Shown here: piece after piece, positions 32,321-42,117 of the stretch
Numbering within the stretch: the first letter of the stretch is position 1
Layout: the number at the start of each line of letters is the position of its first letter
Source: Ponticaulis sp.
GTDB taxonomy: Bacteria > Pseudomonadota > Alphaproteobacteria > Caulobacterales > Hyphomonadaceae
NCBI GenBank assembly: GCA_002723155.1
Contig: PBNO01000004.1
Coordinates: forward strand, 79,569-143,568
Direction of reading: 5' to 3'
DNA length: 64,000 nucleotides
Made by a program: the position numbers and the translations under genes
The notes under the pieces: generated by a model
Told to the model about the DNA's origin: nothing
The model's input: the letters and a program-made list of their open reading frames with translations, nothing else
Databases searched by the model: none

Positions 32321-32997
32321 GCCGACTCCAGCGGGTACTCATTCGCTGCGGTACGCAGGAATTTAGCGAGCTTTTCAGCCTCTTCGGCGCCCTGAACGGC
32401 AACCTTGCGATTGGCGATGTAAGTCGGCACGCCTGAAATACCCATCTGACGGTAGGCCGCTTCTTCACGCATGACGTTTTCGAGGTCGGCATCGCGGGAG
32501 AGAAGGTCTATCAGCAGATTACGATCCATGCCGATGGACGCGCCGATATCAGCCAGCACGTCTTTATCACCAATGTCGCGATGGTCTGTGAAATAGGCGT
32601 GGAACAGGGCTTCCTTCATGCCATAGCCAAGGTTCTGGCCCTGAGCCCAGCGCAGAAGACGGTGCGCATCCAGCGTGTTCGGGCGCACTTCAATGCCTGA
32701 GAACTTGAACGGAATGCCTTCCGCCTCGCCATACTGTTCCAGCATCTGACGCATGGCAGAGAAACGGTCTTTCTGCTCGCTCTTTTCGCTATCGCCAGCG
32801 CCACCAAATTTGGCGGCCATATACTCTTTATAGGGCATGCCTTCGCGCGGAACGGTCGGGTCGAGCTGGTAAGGGCGGTAGATGACTTCGACTGGGAATT
32901 CATCGCCAATCAGCGCAATAGCTTCGTTGAGACGGCGCATGCCGAGCCAGCACCACGGGCAGACAAGGTCTGAGACCATTTCGATAAGTACACTCAT
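32308..32997 (-). CDS. DsbA-family oxidoreductase, FrnE-like
   Basis: The 229-residue protein has a thioredoxin fold with a large helical insertion. The redox site is CPWC at residues 13-16 (SDLVCPWCWLG), the substrate helix includes YRPYQLDPTVP, and the cis-Pro segment is GISGVPTYI near 190-198. There is no signal peptide, so it acts in the cytoplasm, as FrnE and 2-hydroxychromene-2-carboxylate-isomerase relatives do. Disulfide isomerase or oxidoreductase activity is likely. It is convergent with the ABC exporter, overlapping by 13 bp. Confidence 0.9.
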   Translation of the reverse strand: MSVLIEMVSDLVCPWCWLGMRRLNEAIALIGDEFPVEVIYRPYQLDPTVPREGMPYKEYMAAKFGGAGDSEKSEQKDRFSAMRQMLEQYGEAEGIPFKFSGIEVRPNTLDAHRLLRWAQGQNLGYGMKEALFHAYFTDHRDIGDKDVLADIGASIGMDRNLLIDLLSRDADLENVMREEAAYRQMGISGVPTYIANRKVAVQGAEEAEKLAKFLRTAANEYPLESAQFS

Positions 32998-33146
32998 GGC
33001 GTTAGACTACCTCTGAAAGCTGGCAAGTGTCACGGGCTGTCCGCTTCTGCATAGAGGATATGCATCTGGTAGCGTTATCACTTTACCGTGTGACTGTTAT
33101 GGTGAGGAATAAGGTTCACCATAAGAGCCGATCGGGAGAAAATTGA

Positions 33147-34574
33147 ATGCACCAGCGTCTCTGCAAGATTGTTTCGACTATTGGCCCGGCGACGTCTTCG
33201 CCCGACATGCTTCGCATGATCCATGAGGCGGGGGTGAATGTCTTCCGTCTGAATATGAGCCATGGCCAGCACGACAAGCTACGCAATGTGGTGAAATCTA
33301 TCCGTGAAATGCAGGTCGAAACGGGCGTCGCGACGGCGATTTTCGCGGATTTGCAGGGTCCTAAAATCCGCACTGGCACGTTTGAAGACGGCTCGATCCA
33401 ATTGCGATACGGGCAGGAATACCGGCTGGTGAACGCGTCCTCGACGACCGAAGAGGGGGTTATTCCTGTTCCGCATCAGGAAGTGTTCGATGCGCTGGAC
33501 GAAGGCGCGGTGATCAAGCTCGATGATGGCAAGCTACAGATGACGGTGACAGGCCGGGATGGTGATGCGCTGATCGCGCGCGCCGATGCCATGGGCACGC
33601 TGTCCGATCGTAAGGGGATCAATATCCCAGACCGCAGCCTGCCTATTTCTGCGCTCACAGAGAAAGACCGCGAAGACCTGGAGTTCGCGCTCTCCATGAA
33701 GGTGGATTACATCGCGCTCTCTTTCGTGCAGCGGCCGTCTGACGTTCATGAAGCGCGCGAGCTGATTGGTGATAGAGCGGGCATTATCTCCAAGATTGAA
33801 AAGCCCTCTGCAATTGAACATCTCGATGAGATTATCGAAGCCTCTGACGCCATTATGGTGGCGCGCGGAGATCTGGGCGTTGAGTGTCCGGTCGAGGATG
33901 TGCCGATTATGCAGCGCCGTATCATCCGTGCCTGCCGCCGTGTGGGCAAACCCGTTATTGTTGCGACGCATATGCTGGAATCCATGGTGGAATCCAAAGC
34001 GCCAACACGGGCAGAAGCCTCTGACATTTCTTCAGCAGTGAACCAGGGGGCTGATGCGGTGATGCTGTCGGCGGAAACGGCGGTGGGCAGCCATCCGCAA
34101 ACCGCGGTGGCGATTATGGACCGCGTCATCTCAGCGACTGAGCGCGATCCTGAAACGGCCTGCTACGCCATTTTTCATAGTGAAGAAGATCATTCGACCA
34201 CCGCAGATGCGGTGAGCCTTTCGGCGCGGCGGATCACCGAAGTGCTCGAGTGCCGTTTCGCGGTGGCCTACACCAATACAGGCTCAACGGCGCGTCGCCT
34301 TGCGCGGGACCGGCCATATGCGCCTATCCTTGCCGCAACGCCGAATGTTGAAGTCGCTCAGTCTCTGTCACTTTGCTGGGGCGTGACGGCGAAAGTCACC
34401 GAAGACATTTCCGACTTTGGCGAAATGATTGCGCGTGCGGATACGCTGGCATCTGAAGCAGGCGGTGAAAATGGCGAACGGATTGTCATCCTGTCCGGCT
34501 TCCCGTTCGGCCGGTCGGGTAAGACCAACACGCTGAAGATCAGCCGTATCGGCGCCATCGAGGATGATAGCTAA
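33147..34574 (+). CDS. pyk: Pyruvate kinase
   Basis: Pyruvate kinase makes pyruvate and ATP from phosphoenolpyruvate, the last glycolytic step. The 475-residue protein starts with the diagnostic KIVSTIGPATSS and NVFRLNMSHG, has the metal/substrate site MVARGDLGVECP near 240-251, the catalytic Lys region ISKIEKPSAI, and the C-terminal regulatory domain. Length is normal. No neighbouring glycolysis genes are seen. Confidence 0.97.
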   Translation: MHQRLCKIVSTIGPATSSPDMLRMIHEAGVNVFRLNMSHGQHDKLRNVVKSIREMQVETGVATAIFADLQGPKIRTGTFEDGSIQLRYGQEYRLVNASSTTEEGVIPVPHQEVFDALDEGAVIKLDDGKLQMTVTGRDGDALIARADAMGTLSDRKGINIPDRSLPISALTEKDREDLEFALSMKVDYIALSFVQRPSDVHEARELIGDRAGIISKIEKPSAIEHLDEIIEASDAIMVARGDLGVECPVEDVPIMQRRIIRACRRVGKPVIVATHMLESMVESKAPTRAEASDISSAVNQGADAVMLSAETAVGSHPQTAVAIMDRVISATERDPETACYAIFHSEEDHSTTADAVSLSARRITEVLECRFAVAYTNTGSTARRLARDRPYAPILAATPNVEVAQSLSLCWGVTAKVTEDISDFGEMIARADTLASEAGGENGERIVILSGFPFGRSGKTNTLKISRIGAIEDDS

Positions 34575-34654
34575 GGCTAAAATTCAAAACGGGTGATTGC
34601 GTTTTTCACTGAGGGTGCGAGGTTACGCGCAGAAAAATACTCAGGGAGAACGCA

Positions 34655-35887
34655 ATGCCATTTGATCAGGTCAGCCAGCCGGAAACGCTAGGCCTTTCAA
34701 AAGAGCGACTGGACCGGATACCGGCCTTCTACAAAAAGAACTATCTCGACTCCAAACGCCTGCCGAACATCTCGACCATGGTCGCACGCGGCGGTGAGAT
34801 CGCGCATCTGTCCTGTCAGGGCGTTAAGAACTGGGATACGGGCGAGGCGGTTACGGCAGACACGATCTATCGCATCTATTCGATGACAAAACCGGTCACC
34901 TCGGTTGCGGCGATGATGTGCTTTGAAGAAGGCCTTTTGCGCCTTGAACATCCGGTGTCCCGTTACATTCCAAGCTTTGCCAATCTGAAAGTCTGGGCAG
35001 GCGAGGGGCAGCTGAAAGACCCTGACCGCGAGATGACGGTGAAGGACCTGTTCCTCCACACATCCGGCCTGACCTATGACTTCCTCGGCCTTCACCCTGT
35101 CGAGAAACAATACATCGACAAAAAGGTCATTCGTCAGAACTACACTCTTGCTGAGATGTGCGAGGTGCTCTCCGAAATTCCGCTGGTGTTCTCACCGGGC
35201 GACCGCTGGAACTATTCAGTTGCGATTGATGTGCTGGGCCATCTCGTCGAGATCGTCTCCGGCATGTCACTGGATGCGTATTTCCAGACGCGCATTTTCG
35301 AACCACTCGGCATGGTCGATACCGGTTTCACCATCCCGACCGAGAAACTGCCGCGCTTTGCAGCCTGCTATGCGCGCAATCCTCTGACCAAGGAAATCAC
35401 CATGGCAGATAAGGGCGATGGCAGCTCGTCTTATTGCCGTGAGGGTAAAGACCCGCAGCGCCTGTTCAGCGGCGGTGGTGGTCTCGTCTCAACGATTTCC
35501 GATTACTATAATTTCTGCCGCATGCTCGCGAATGGTGGCGAGCTGAATGGCGCGCGTCTGCTCAGCCCTAAGACAGTCGAGTACATGATGATGAACCATC
35601 TGCCAGAGGGGAAGACCATGGCCGGTATGGGCGACACCATGTTCTCCGAGAGCAATATGGCGGGCAACGGATTTGGCCTTGGCGGCGCTGTGACAGTTGA
35701 TGAGATCCTGATGAACCAGCCATGCTCTGAAGGCACGTTCAGCTGGGGCGGGCTTGCTTCCACCTTCTTCTGGATTGATCCGGTAGAAGACATTATCGCG
35801 ATCCAGATGACGCAGATGATGCCGTCATCCTCCTATCCGATCCGGCCGCAATTCCAGCAATTCGTATATTCGAGCATAATCGAGTAG
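34655..35887 (+). CDS. Serine hydrolase of the beta-lactamase class C/EstB family
   Basis: The 410-residue protein has the penicillin-binding-fold catalytic motifs: SxxK is SMTK near 75-78, and the tyrosine motif is YSV within RWNYSVAIDVLGH near 185. The third KTG-like triad is replaced by a WGG (FSWGGLAST), as in EstB-type esterases. No signal peptide is seen, so a cytoplasmic esterase or peptidase is more likely than a periplasmic beta-lactamase. A TCAGGGAG ribosome region precedes the ATG, and a bidirectional terminator follows. Confidence 0.85.
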   Translation: MPFDQVSQPETLGLSKERLDRIPAFYKKNYLDSKRLPNISTMVARGGEIAHLSCQGVKNWDTGEAVTADTIYRIYSMTKPVTSVAAMMCFEEGLLRLEHPVSRYIPSFANLKVWAGEGQLKDPDREMTVKDLFLHTSGLTYDFLGLHPVEKQYIDKKVIRQNYTLAEMCEVLSEIPLVFSPGDRWNYSVAIDVLGHLVEIVSGMSLDAYFQTRIFEPLGMVDTGFTIPTEKLPRFAACYARNPLTKEITMADKGDGSSSYCREGKDPQRLFSGGGGLVSTISDYYNFCRMLANGGELNGARLLSPKTVEYMMMNHLPEGKTMAGMGDTMFSESNMAGNGFGLGGAVTVDEILMNQPCSEGTFSWGGLASTFFWIDPVEDIIAIQMTQMMPSSSYPIRPQFQQFVYSSIIE

Positions 35888-35892
35888 ATACA

Positions 35893-35925
35893 AAAACGCT
35901 CCCTGTTTTGCAGGGAGTGTTTTTC
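35893..35925. terminator. Bidirectional Rho-independent terminator
   Basis: AAAACGCTCCCTG pairs with CAGGGAGTGTTTT around TTTTG with one mismatch. T-runs lie on both sides, serving the convergent esterase and desaturase genes. Confidence 0.85.
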
Positions 35926-36885
35926 TTAGAAGGCTGTTGCAGCAGGCTTGGAACTGGCAATGGTCAGAACCTGCCAGTAGCCTTCCTTCACTTCCATATC
36001 CTCAGCCGTACCCTTCTCCGTGAGGATGCGGTGCGCCTCTGCCAGCCTGTAGCAGGGTATGTGCATGAACATGTGGTGTTCGCAGTGATAGGCGACCCAG
36101 TAAGGCGCAATGAACAGGCGCTCCAGAAAATTGGTGCGCGTGGTGCGGGCAACCCGCATCGGATGGTTGGAGCCATCAAGACAAGCATGCTCTGCAATAT
36201 TGCGAAGTCGTGTGACGAGCTGGTTCCATGTCGCGAGCGGCAGAAGCCAGAGTACAGGATACGCCCACCAGCCGATTGCCAGCGTCATGACAATCGCAAT
36301 CAGCGCGTTCGAGATCAGAAACGGAATGACAGCTTCACGCGCAGACTGAGCACGGTTTTCGCGGCCTTTCTGCTTTTTGATGCCGATCCCCATCGCATTC
36401 ATGAACTGGTTTGAACGCTGCTTGTAAAAAGTCTGGCCCGTCATATCGCGGACGATTTTTCGCAGGAGAGATTTCCGCGTAATCGGAAAAGGAGCGGACA
36501 GAATAAGGTCCGGATCCTTCTCCGACTGCGCGTACTTATGATGGCTGATGTGATAATCCCGATAGTTGCGCAGATGCGCGCCCACAGGGGCTGCACAAAG
36601 CCACTGACCCACCCAGTCATTAAGCTTGTGATTCGTCGCGAGACCGCCATGCGCTGCCTCGTGCATGAGAATGGCCAGACCAAGCTGGCGCGCGCCGATC
36701 AGCATGACTGCGAGAACAAATGTCACCGGGTTCGGCCAGACCGCAAACATCGCCATAGCGGCGATAATAATGGCCCAGGCATGGACGATTGTACCAAGCC
36801 CCAGAAGGTCCGAGCGTTTGCAGAGGCGGGTCCACTCATCCTGAGTGAACAGCTCCAGCGGTTTCATCTTAATAGGCGTACTCAT
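35926..36885 (-). CDS. Membrane fatty-acid desaturase
   Basis: The 319-residue protein has four hydrophobic segments and the three histidine clusters of di-iron fatty-acid desaturases/hydroxylases: HEAAHGG near 77-83, HISHHKY near 113-119, and HCEHHMF near 271-277. Substrates may be acyl lipids, sphingolipids or carotenoids; the window gives no decisive context. It is convergent with the serine hydrolase. Confidence 0.88.
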   Translation of the reverse strand: MSTPIKMKPLELFTQDEWTRLCKRSDLLGLGTIVHAWAIIIAAMAMFAVWPNPVTFVLAVMLIGARQLGLAILMHEAAHGGLATNHKLNDWVGQWLCAAPVGAHLRNYRDYHISHHKYAQSEKDPDLILSAPFPITRKSLLRKIVRDMTGQTFYKQRSNQFMNAMGIGIKKQKGRENRAQSAREAVIPFLISNALIAIVMTLAIGWWAYPVLWLLPLATWNQLVTRLRNIAEHACLDGSNHPMRVARTTRTNFLERLFIAPYWVAYHCEHHMFMHIPCYRLAEAHRILTEKGTAEDMEVKEGYWQVLTIASSKPAATAF

Positions 36886-36966
36886 GGTATGAAAATACCA
36901 GCGCCCGAAACGCGCCGCAATCGTGACGCGGCGTTAGCTATTTTGCATAGCGTTTTAAGAAGGCGC

Positions 36967-37905
36967 TTAGCTGAGCATTGAGAGCGTGATTGTCACGACA
37001 ATCCCAAACACGATGAGAAGGCCTGCATCACGGTTGGATTTGAACAGCTGCAGAGCCACTGCGTCGCCCTTGGTTTTCAGCATCACCAGCTGCCAGATGA
37101 GATGGCACATGAAGGCGATGGTGATCATCACGCCGGGTACGCGTGGTCCGCCGTACGATAGCGCAATGCCGATCAACAGCGCGCAAAGGCCGTAAATGCC
37201 TGCGACGGCAGGAAGTGTTTTGTCTCCAAAAAGGCGCGCGGTGGATTTGATGCCGACGATTGCATCGTCTTTCACATCCTGTCGCGCATAAATGGTGTCA
37301 TAGCCGATCGTCCATGCGATCAGGCCCAGATAGAACAAAGCCGCCCAGAAATAGTCATTACCGCCAGCGGTGAAATACCCGACGGGGAAACCCCAATTGA
37401 AGGTGATTCCGAGCCATGCCTGCGGCCACCAGGTGATCCGCTTCATGAACGGATAGGCGACGACCAGAGGAATTGAGAGAAGCGCCACGATCTTCGCGGC
37501 AAGCGGGAGGAAGAGCAGAACAACCAGCCCGACAGCCAGTTGTGCCGCCAGCCAGATATAAGCCTGCGTTCGCGTAACCGCGCCAGACGGCAGAGGGCGC
37601 TCTGCCGTGCGAGCAACCTGCCTGTCGAGGTCTTCATCAGCCAGATCATTAATGGTGCAGCCTGCGCCGCGCATGGCGATCGCGCCAACACCAAATAGAA
37701 TGCCGTAAAGCAGGTTCGTAGCGCGCCAGCCCACATCAAGCCCGGCAAAGGCAACACCCATCCAGCACGGAATGGCGAGCAGCCAGAAACCGATAGGACG
37801 ATCAAATCGCGAAAGACGCGCAAAGCCCTGAAGGGACTGCGGAAGATAGTCCACCCATGATGGTGGCGCGTCTGCTGGTCTTGCGGTCTGTGCGGTCATG
37901 CCCAT
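36967..37905 (-). CDS. ubiA: 4-hydroxybenzoate polyprenyltransferase
   Basis: UbiA prenylates 4-hydroxybenzoate in ubiquinone synthesis at the inner membrane. The 312-residue protein has about eight membrane helices. The two Asp-rich diphosphate/Mg motifs are NDLADEDLDRQVARTAERP near 85-103 and DTIYARQDVKDD near 210-221. ATG 37905 or 37899 are both plausible; the TTG at 37932 is less likely. It is divergent from rsmE. Confidence 0.94.
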   Translation of the reverse strand: MGMTAQTARPADAPPSWVDYLPQSLQGFARLSRFDRPIGFWLLAIPCWMGVAFAGLDVGWRATNLLYGILFGVGAIAMRGAGCTINDLADEDLDRQVARTAERPLPSGAVTRTQAYIWLAAQLAVGLVVLLFLPLAAKIVALLSIPLVVAYPFMKRITWWPQAWLGITFNWGFPVGYFTAGGNDYFWAALFYLGLIAWTIGYDTIYARQDVKDDAIVGIKSTARLFGDKTLPAVAGIYGLCALLIGIALSYGGPRVPGVMITIAFMCHLIWQLVMLKTKGDAVALQLFKSNRDAGLLIVFGIVVTITLSMLS

Positions 37906-37989
37906 CGAATCCGAAGTGTCTGTGAGTCCCAAATCACACTATAGCTGTTTTTCTTGCCCTTTATGAAGAGGAATGCCAAACCTTCTGCC

Positions 37990-38787
37990 ATGACTACCCG
38001 GCCACGACTTTTCGTACCGACTGACCTTGTTCCTGGCGGGCCAGTTGCACTGGATGAAGCGCAATCGAAATACCTCTTCCGTGTGATGCGTCTGGAGGTG
38101 GGAAACGAGGTGCGTGTCTTCAATGGGCGACATGGTGAATGGCTTGCTCGTGTCACTGAAATCCTTGGAAAATCAGCCGGAATTCTGAAAGTCGAAGAGC
38201 AATTGCGCGGTCAGCACAAGCTGACCGACCTTCAGCTTTTGTTTGCGCCTCTCAAGAAAACGCGGACGGATTTCGTTGTTGAAAAAGCGACTGAGCTGGG
38301 CGTGGAAGTGATCCAGCCGGTAATCACAGAATTCACCCAGTCGGAACGTGTGCGGACCGACCGTATGGAACGCCTCGCAATGGAGGCTGCAGAGCAAACC
38401 GAGCGGCTGAATATGCCGCGCGTATGCGATGCCAAACCTTTGATGCTTGCGCTTTCTGAACTGCCAGATGATCGCCGTGTTTATTACTGTGACGAGCGCG
38501 GTGACGATGAGGCGGCTGAATGGGGCGGCGAGGATAATCGTGCACGTCCGATGGCGGATGTTCTCAACGAACACCATGTCGGTTCGGCGGCTATTTTGAT
38601 CGGTCCTGAGGGCGGCTTCTCGCCGAAAGAGCGTGAAGTCCTGCGCAAGCTTGATGGCGTTTATCCGGTCTCGTTAGGGCCACGCATCCTGCGGGCTGAA
38701 ACGGCGGCAGTCGCCGCGCTGACCCTGTATCAGGCGATTTGTGGGGATTGGCGCGCCGCCGGAGATGGAACCGGTACAGACGAATAG
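37990..38787 (+). CDS. rsmE: 16S rRNA m3U1498 methyltransferase
   Basis: The 265-residue SPOUT-class enzyme methylates U1498 of 16S rRNA. An N-terminal PUA-like domain (RLFVPTDLVPGG, YLFRVMRLEVGNEVRVFNG) is followed by the SPOUT domain with the knotted SAM site ILIGPEGGFSPKE and the GPRILRAETAAVAALT motif at the end. The ATG at 37990 matches the typical start; the frame from 37954 adds twelve unsupported residues. Confidence 0.96.
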   Translation: MTTRPRLFVPTDLVPGGPVALDEAQSKYLFRVMRLEVGNEVRVFNGRHGEWLARVTEILGKSAGILKVEEQLRGQHKLTDLQLLFAPLKKTRTDFVVEKATELGVEVIQPVITEFTQSERVRTDRMERLAMEAAEQTERLNMPRVCDAKPLMLALSELPDDRRVYYCDERGDDEAAEWGGEDNRARPMADVLNEHHVGSAAILIGPEGGFSPKEREVLRKLDGVYPVSLGPRILRAETAAVAALTLYQAICGDWRAAGDGTGTDE

Positions 38788-38833
38788 TCTGACAGGCCCA
38801 GCTAACGACGGCGCTCCTCCCAAGCTTTTTGCT

Positions 38834-40153
38834 CTAGCGTGTCGCCTCGTGGCGGAACACGTCTTCGTCGAGTTCACCTTCCCATTTTGCAACGGCAGAG
38901 GCGACGGCAGCGTCACCAGTGACGTTTGTCATGGTGCGCATCATGTCGAGCAGGCGGTCAAACGGGAAGATCATGGCGATGATCAGAAGCGACTGTTCCT
39001 CACTCACGCCGATGGATGAGAGTACGGCCGAGGCGAGCAGTAGGCCCGCGCTTGGAATCGCTGCCGCACCGATGGAGGTGAGCGTCGCGCCCAGAGCAAC
39101 TGACAGATACATGGCCGGTGTCATGTCGATGCCAAGCGCCTGCGCAGCGAACAAAGCCACCATGCCGAGATAGATCGCCGTACCGTCCATGTTCACCGTC
39201 GCGCCAACCGGCAGCACGGATGCAGCGACAGACTTCTTGATACCGAGGTTTTCAGAAACGTTCTCGATCGTGACCGGCAGTGTGCCCGCGCTGGACGCCG
39301 TGGAATAGGCAACAGCTTGCGCGTCACGAATACCGCCGAAGAAGCGCATGAACGGTAGGCCAAGCATGCCTTTCACAATGCCAAGGCCGTAAACCAGAAC
39401 GATGTGAACGATACATGCCAGATAGAGACCGATGGTGAGCAGGCCAAGATTGGCAAGAATCGCCAGGCCCTTAGTCGCCATAACCCAGCTCATCAGGAAG
39501 AAGACACCGAAAGGCGCAAGTTCCATCACCATCACGGTGACTTTCATCATGACTTCAGCGGCTGATTCGATCATGGACTGAACCGGCTTGGCTTTCTCTT
39601 TCGCCATCAGGCAGCCAACGCCGAAAATGATTGCGAAGAAGATGATGCCAAGAACGTCTTGTGCGGCGAGGGCTTCAGCAGGGTTGGTCGGTATGATGGC
39701 CAGCAGTTTGTCTGCAATGCTCGCATCTGCTGCGGACGCTGCCGAAATCCGATCACTGACTGCACTTTGAGAGCTTGTATCTGCGAGGATCTCTACGCCA
39801 TTGCCCGGCTGGAAAATCGTGCCCATCAGCAGGCCGATTGATACGGCGATAAAGGTTGTGCCGAGATAAAGGGCGATGGCTTTACCGCCGAGGCTACCGA
39901 GCTTTTTCGGGTCGCCCATCGCTGTGACGCCTGCAACAAGCGTGGTGAAAATCAGCGGAACGACCAGCATTTTGATCAGGCGTACAAAGCCGTCACCGAA
40001 TGGCTTGAGCCATGTATCAGCGAAATTCGCTATGGCGGCGGAGTTACCCGTCCATTCGCCTGCAGGGTAGTAGAGCACAAGGCCCCCTAACAGGCCGAGC
40101 ACAAGGCCCAGCATGACCCGTTTCCAGAGTGTGATTTCGAACCAGGCTTTCAT
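38834..40153 (-). CDS. Dicarboxylate/amino-acid:cation symporter (DAACS family)
   Basis: The 439-residue protein belongs to the GltP/DctA family, which imports glutamate, aspartate or C4-dicarboxylates with Na+ or H+. Visible are the serine-rich hairpin region AYSTASSAGTLPVT near 282-295, the NMDGTAIY metal/substrate segment near 318-325, and the final IPSAGLLL plus DRLLDMMRTMTNVTGD block, typical of glutamate transporters. A GAGGGG ribosome site precedes the ATG. Confidence 0.93.
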   Translation of the reverse strand: MKAWFEITLWKRVMLGLVLGLLGGLVLYYPAGEWTGNSAAIANFADTWLKPFGDGFVRLIKMLVVPLIFTTLVAGVTAMGDPKKLGSLGGKAIALYLGTTFIAVSIGLLMGTIFQPGNGVEILADTSSQSAVSDRISAASAADASIADKLLAIIPTNPAEALAAQDVLGIIFFAIIFGVGCLMAKEKAKPVQSMIESAAEVMMKVTVMVMELAPFGVFFLMSWVMATKGLAILANLGLLTIGLYLACIVHIVLVYGLGIVKGMLGLPFMRFFGGIRDAQAVAYSTASSAGTLPVTIENVSENLGIKKSVAASVLPVGATVNMDGTAIYLGMVALFAAQALGIDMTPAMYLSVALGATLTSIGAAAIPSAGLLLASAVLSSIGVSEEQSLLIIAMIFPFDRLLDMMRTMTNVTGDAAVASAVAKWEGELDEDVFRHEATR

Positions 40154-40268
40154 CAGTCTACCCCTCAGAAGTTTGAGGGGAGCCTAGAGCGTCTTTTAGC
40201 GAAAGCAACTCACTTCAAAGCGAAGTTCGCCCTGATGCGCGCCATGCCTGTTGATTGGTCCGTTATGC

Positions 40269-41465
40269 TTAAGCGGTCTCTTTTGCGCCGTGTGCAGACA
40301 TCAGATCTGCGAAGCGACGGAAGAGATAGAAGCTGTCTTGCGGGCCAGGTGAGGCTTCAGGGTGGTGCTGAACCGAAATGATCGGCTTGCCCGCAACGCG
40401 CAGACCAGAGTTTGTACCATCGAACAGAGACACGTGAGACTGCTCCACACCGTCTGGCAGGGTTGCCGGATCAACTGTGAAGCCGTGGTTCATGGAAACG
40501 ATCTCTACCTTGCCGGTTGAGAGGTCTTTCACCGGATGGTTTGCGCCATGGTGGCCCTGAGCCATTTTCATAGTTTTCGCGCCAAGTGCGAGCGCCAGCA
40601 TCTGGTGGCCGAGGCAAATGCCGAGAATCGGCAGGTCTGATGCGATAAGCTTCTGAATTTCCGGCACCGCGTAAACGCCTGTCGCGGCTGGATCGCCCGG
40701 GCCGTTAGACAGAACTACGCCGTCCGGCTTGAGTGCCAGAACGTCTTCGGCTGTCGCATTGCCCGGTAGAACCGTGCAGCGTGCGCCGACTTCAGAAAGG
40801 TTGCGCAGAATGTTCTTCTTCACACCGAAGTCGAGGACAACAACGTGGAAGTCACCGCTTTCCAGCGCTGTGAAGCCCGAATCCCATTTCCAATTTTGTT
40901 CAGCGTGCGCGTATTCCGCGTCCGGGCCGACAACCTTGGCCAGATCAGCGCCTTCCATGCCTGCAAATCCGGCAAGTTCTGCCTTCAGATCAGCAATTGA
41001 AACTGTTTCGTCAGGCGAAATGTGCGCGATAATGCCGTTCACCATGCCTTTTTCGCGGATGAGGCGGGTGATTGAACGCGTGTCCACGCCAGACAGGCCG
41101 ACAATGCCTTTCTTTGTCAGCCAGGCGTCGAAATGGTCCACAGCGCGCCAGTTTGATGGCGGCGTGATCGTGCCGCGGAAGATGGCGCCGCGCGCAGCTT
41201 TCTCTGCATTTACAGAGCTTTCTTCCTGATCCTGATCGTTTGCGCCGACATTACCAATGTGCGGGAAGGTGAAGACAACCATCTGCGAAGCGTAAGACGG
41301 GTCCGTCAGGATTTCCTGATATCCGGTGATCGCTGTGTTGAAGCAGACCTCTGCGATGGCTGTTCCTTTAGCGCCATTGCCGCGCCCGAAGTAAACCTCG
41401 CCGCTCGCCAGAACCAGCGCGCCGGTCGCTTCAATCTGTTCTTGATTCTCGGTGAGGAAAGGCAT
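40269..41465 (-). CDS. carA: Carbamoyl-phosphate synthase small subunit
   Basis: CarA is the glutamine amidotransferase subunit that feeds ammonia to CarB for pyrimidine and arginine synthesis. The 398-residue protein has the N-terminal domain ([30 protein letters not shown]) and a class I GATase domain with nucleophile Cys in GICLGHQML and the His-Glu pair in [15 protein letters not shown] at 41465 with AAGGAAG upstream is chosen over a longer frame from 41543. It is divergent from yqeY, the usual alphaproteobacterial arrangement. carB is not in the window. Confidence 0.97.
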   Translation of the reverse strand: MPFLTENQEQIEATGALVLASGEVYFGRGNGAKGTAIAEVCFNTAITGYQEILTDPSYASQMVVFTFPHIGNVGANDQDQEESSVNAEKAARGAIFRGTITPPSNWRAVDHFDAWLTKKGIVGLSGVDTRSITRLIREKGMVNGIIAHISPDETVSIADLKAELAGFAGMEGADLAKVVGPDAEYAHAEQNWKWDSGFTALESGDFHVVVLDFGVKKNILRNLSEVGARCTVLPGNATAEDVLALKPDGVVLSNGPGDPAATGVYAVPEIQKLIASDLPILGICLGHQMLALALGAKTMKMAQGHHGANHPVKDLSTGKVEIVSMNHGFTVDPATLPDGVEQSHVSLFDGTNSGLRVAGKPIISVQHHPEASPGPQDSFYLFRRFADLMSAHGAKETA

Positions 41466-41624
41466 AATAGGGCTTCCTTGTTCAAAAAGGGGCGGTGAGG
41501 ACCGCCGGGCAAACGCGCGAGGAAGTATCTTTCGCGGGAACAATCGTCAAGCTGGTAACGTAGTATAATATCAACGAAACTGCCGTTTACTGAGATTGAA
41601 AGCCAAGAGAAGCACTGATTCCAT

Positions 41625-42110
41625 ATGACGGATCCGAAAACACACACGCCGAAACTGCGCGCACTGTTGGAAGCTGACCTTTCACGCGCCGAAACCGACG
41701 ATAGTGATTCTGTAGAAGCAGCGACGCTGCGCCTTGCCATGTGCGCGGTTCATGACCGTGACGCGGATGCGCGTGCGCACGACCAGTGCGAAGGCTGCGA
41801 CGACTCAGTTATCCGCGATGTACTGTCTTTGATGGTGCGCCAGCGTGAAGAGTCCGCCGACCGTTATGAAAATGCAGGCCGCATTGAAATGGCCGACCGC
41901 GAGCGCGACGAGCTCGAAATCCTTCAGCGCTATCTGCCTAAGACAATCGCAGGCGAAGAACTCGAAGAAGTTGTTCAGGATGTGATTGGCGACCTTGAAG
42001 CCCGCAGCCTGAAAGACCTTGGTCGTTGCATGACCGAACTCAAATCCCGCTACCCAGACCAGCTGGACAGCTGCGAGGCGGGTCGCAAGGTACGCGCCGC
42101 CCTCGGCTGA
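41625..42110 (+). CDS. yqeY: GatB/YqeY-domain protein
   Basis: The 161-residue protein matches the YqeY family, related to the tRNA-binding tail of GatB. The final part is the well-conserved LQRYLPKTIAGEELEEVV, and DLGRCMTELKSRYP near 130-143. A Cys cluster near residues 53-57 (CEGCDD) is an unusual feature for the family. It probably binds tRNA, but a function is not established. It is divergent from carA; in many relatives dnaG and rpoD follow directly, here they lie 6 kb further on. Confidence 0.9.
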   Translation: MTDPKTHTPKLRALLEADLSRAETDDSDSVEAATLRLAMCAVHDRDADARAHDQCEGCDDSVIRDVLSLMVRQREESADRYENAGRIEMADRERDELEILQRYLPKTIAGEELEEVVQDVIGDLEARSLKDLGRCMTELKSRYPDQLDSCEAGRKVRAALG

Positions 42111-42117
42111 TTAGCGC

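Noticed and set aside
34655-35887. Class C beta-lactamase
   Set aside because: SxxK and YSV are present but there is no signal peptide and no KTG triad; an EstB-like esterase fits better.
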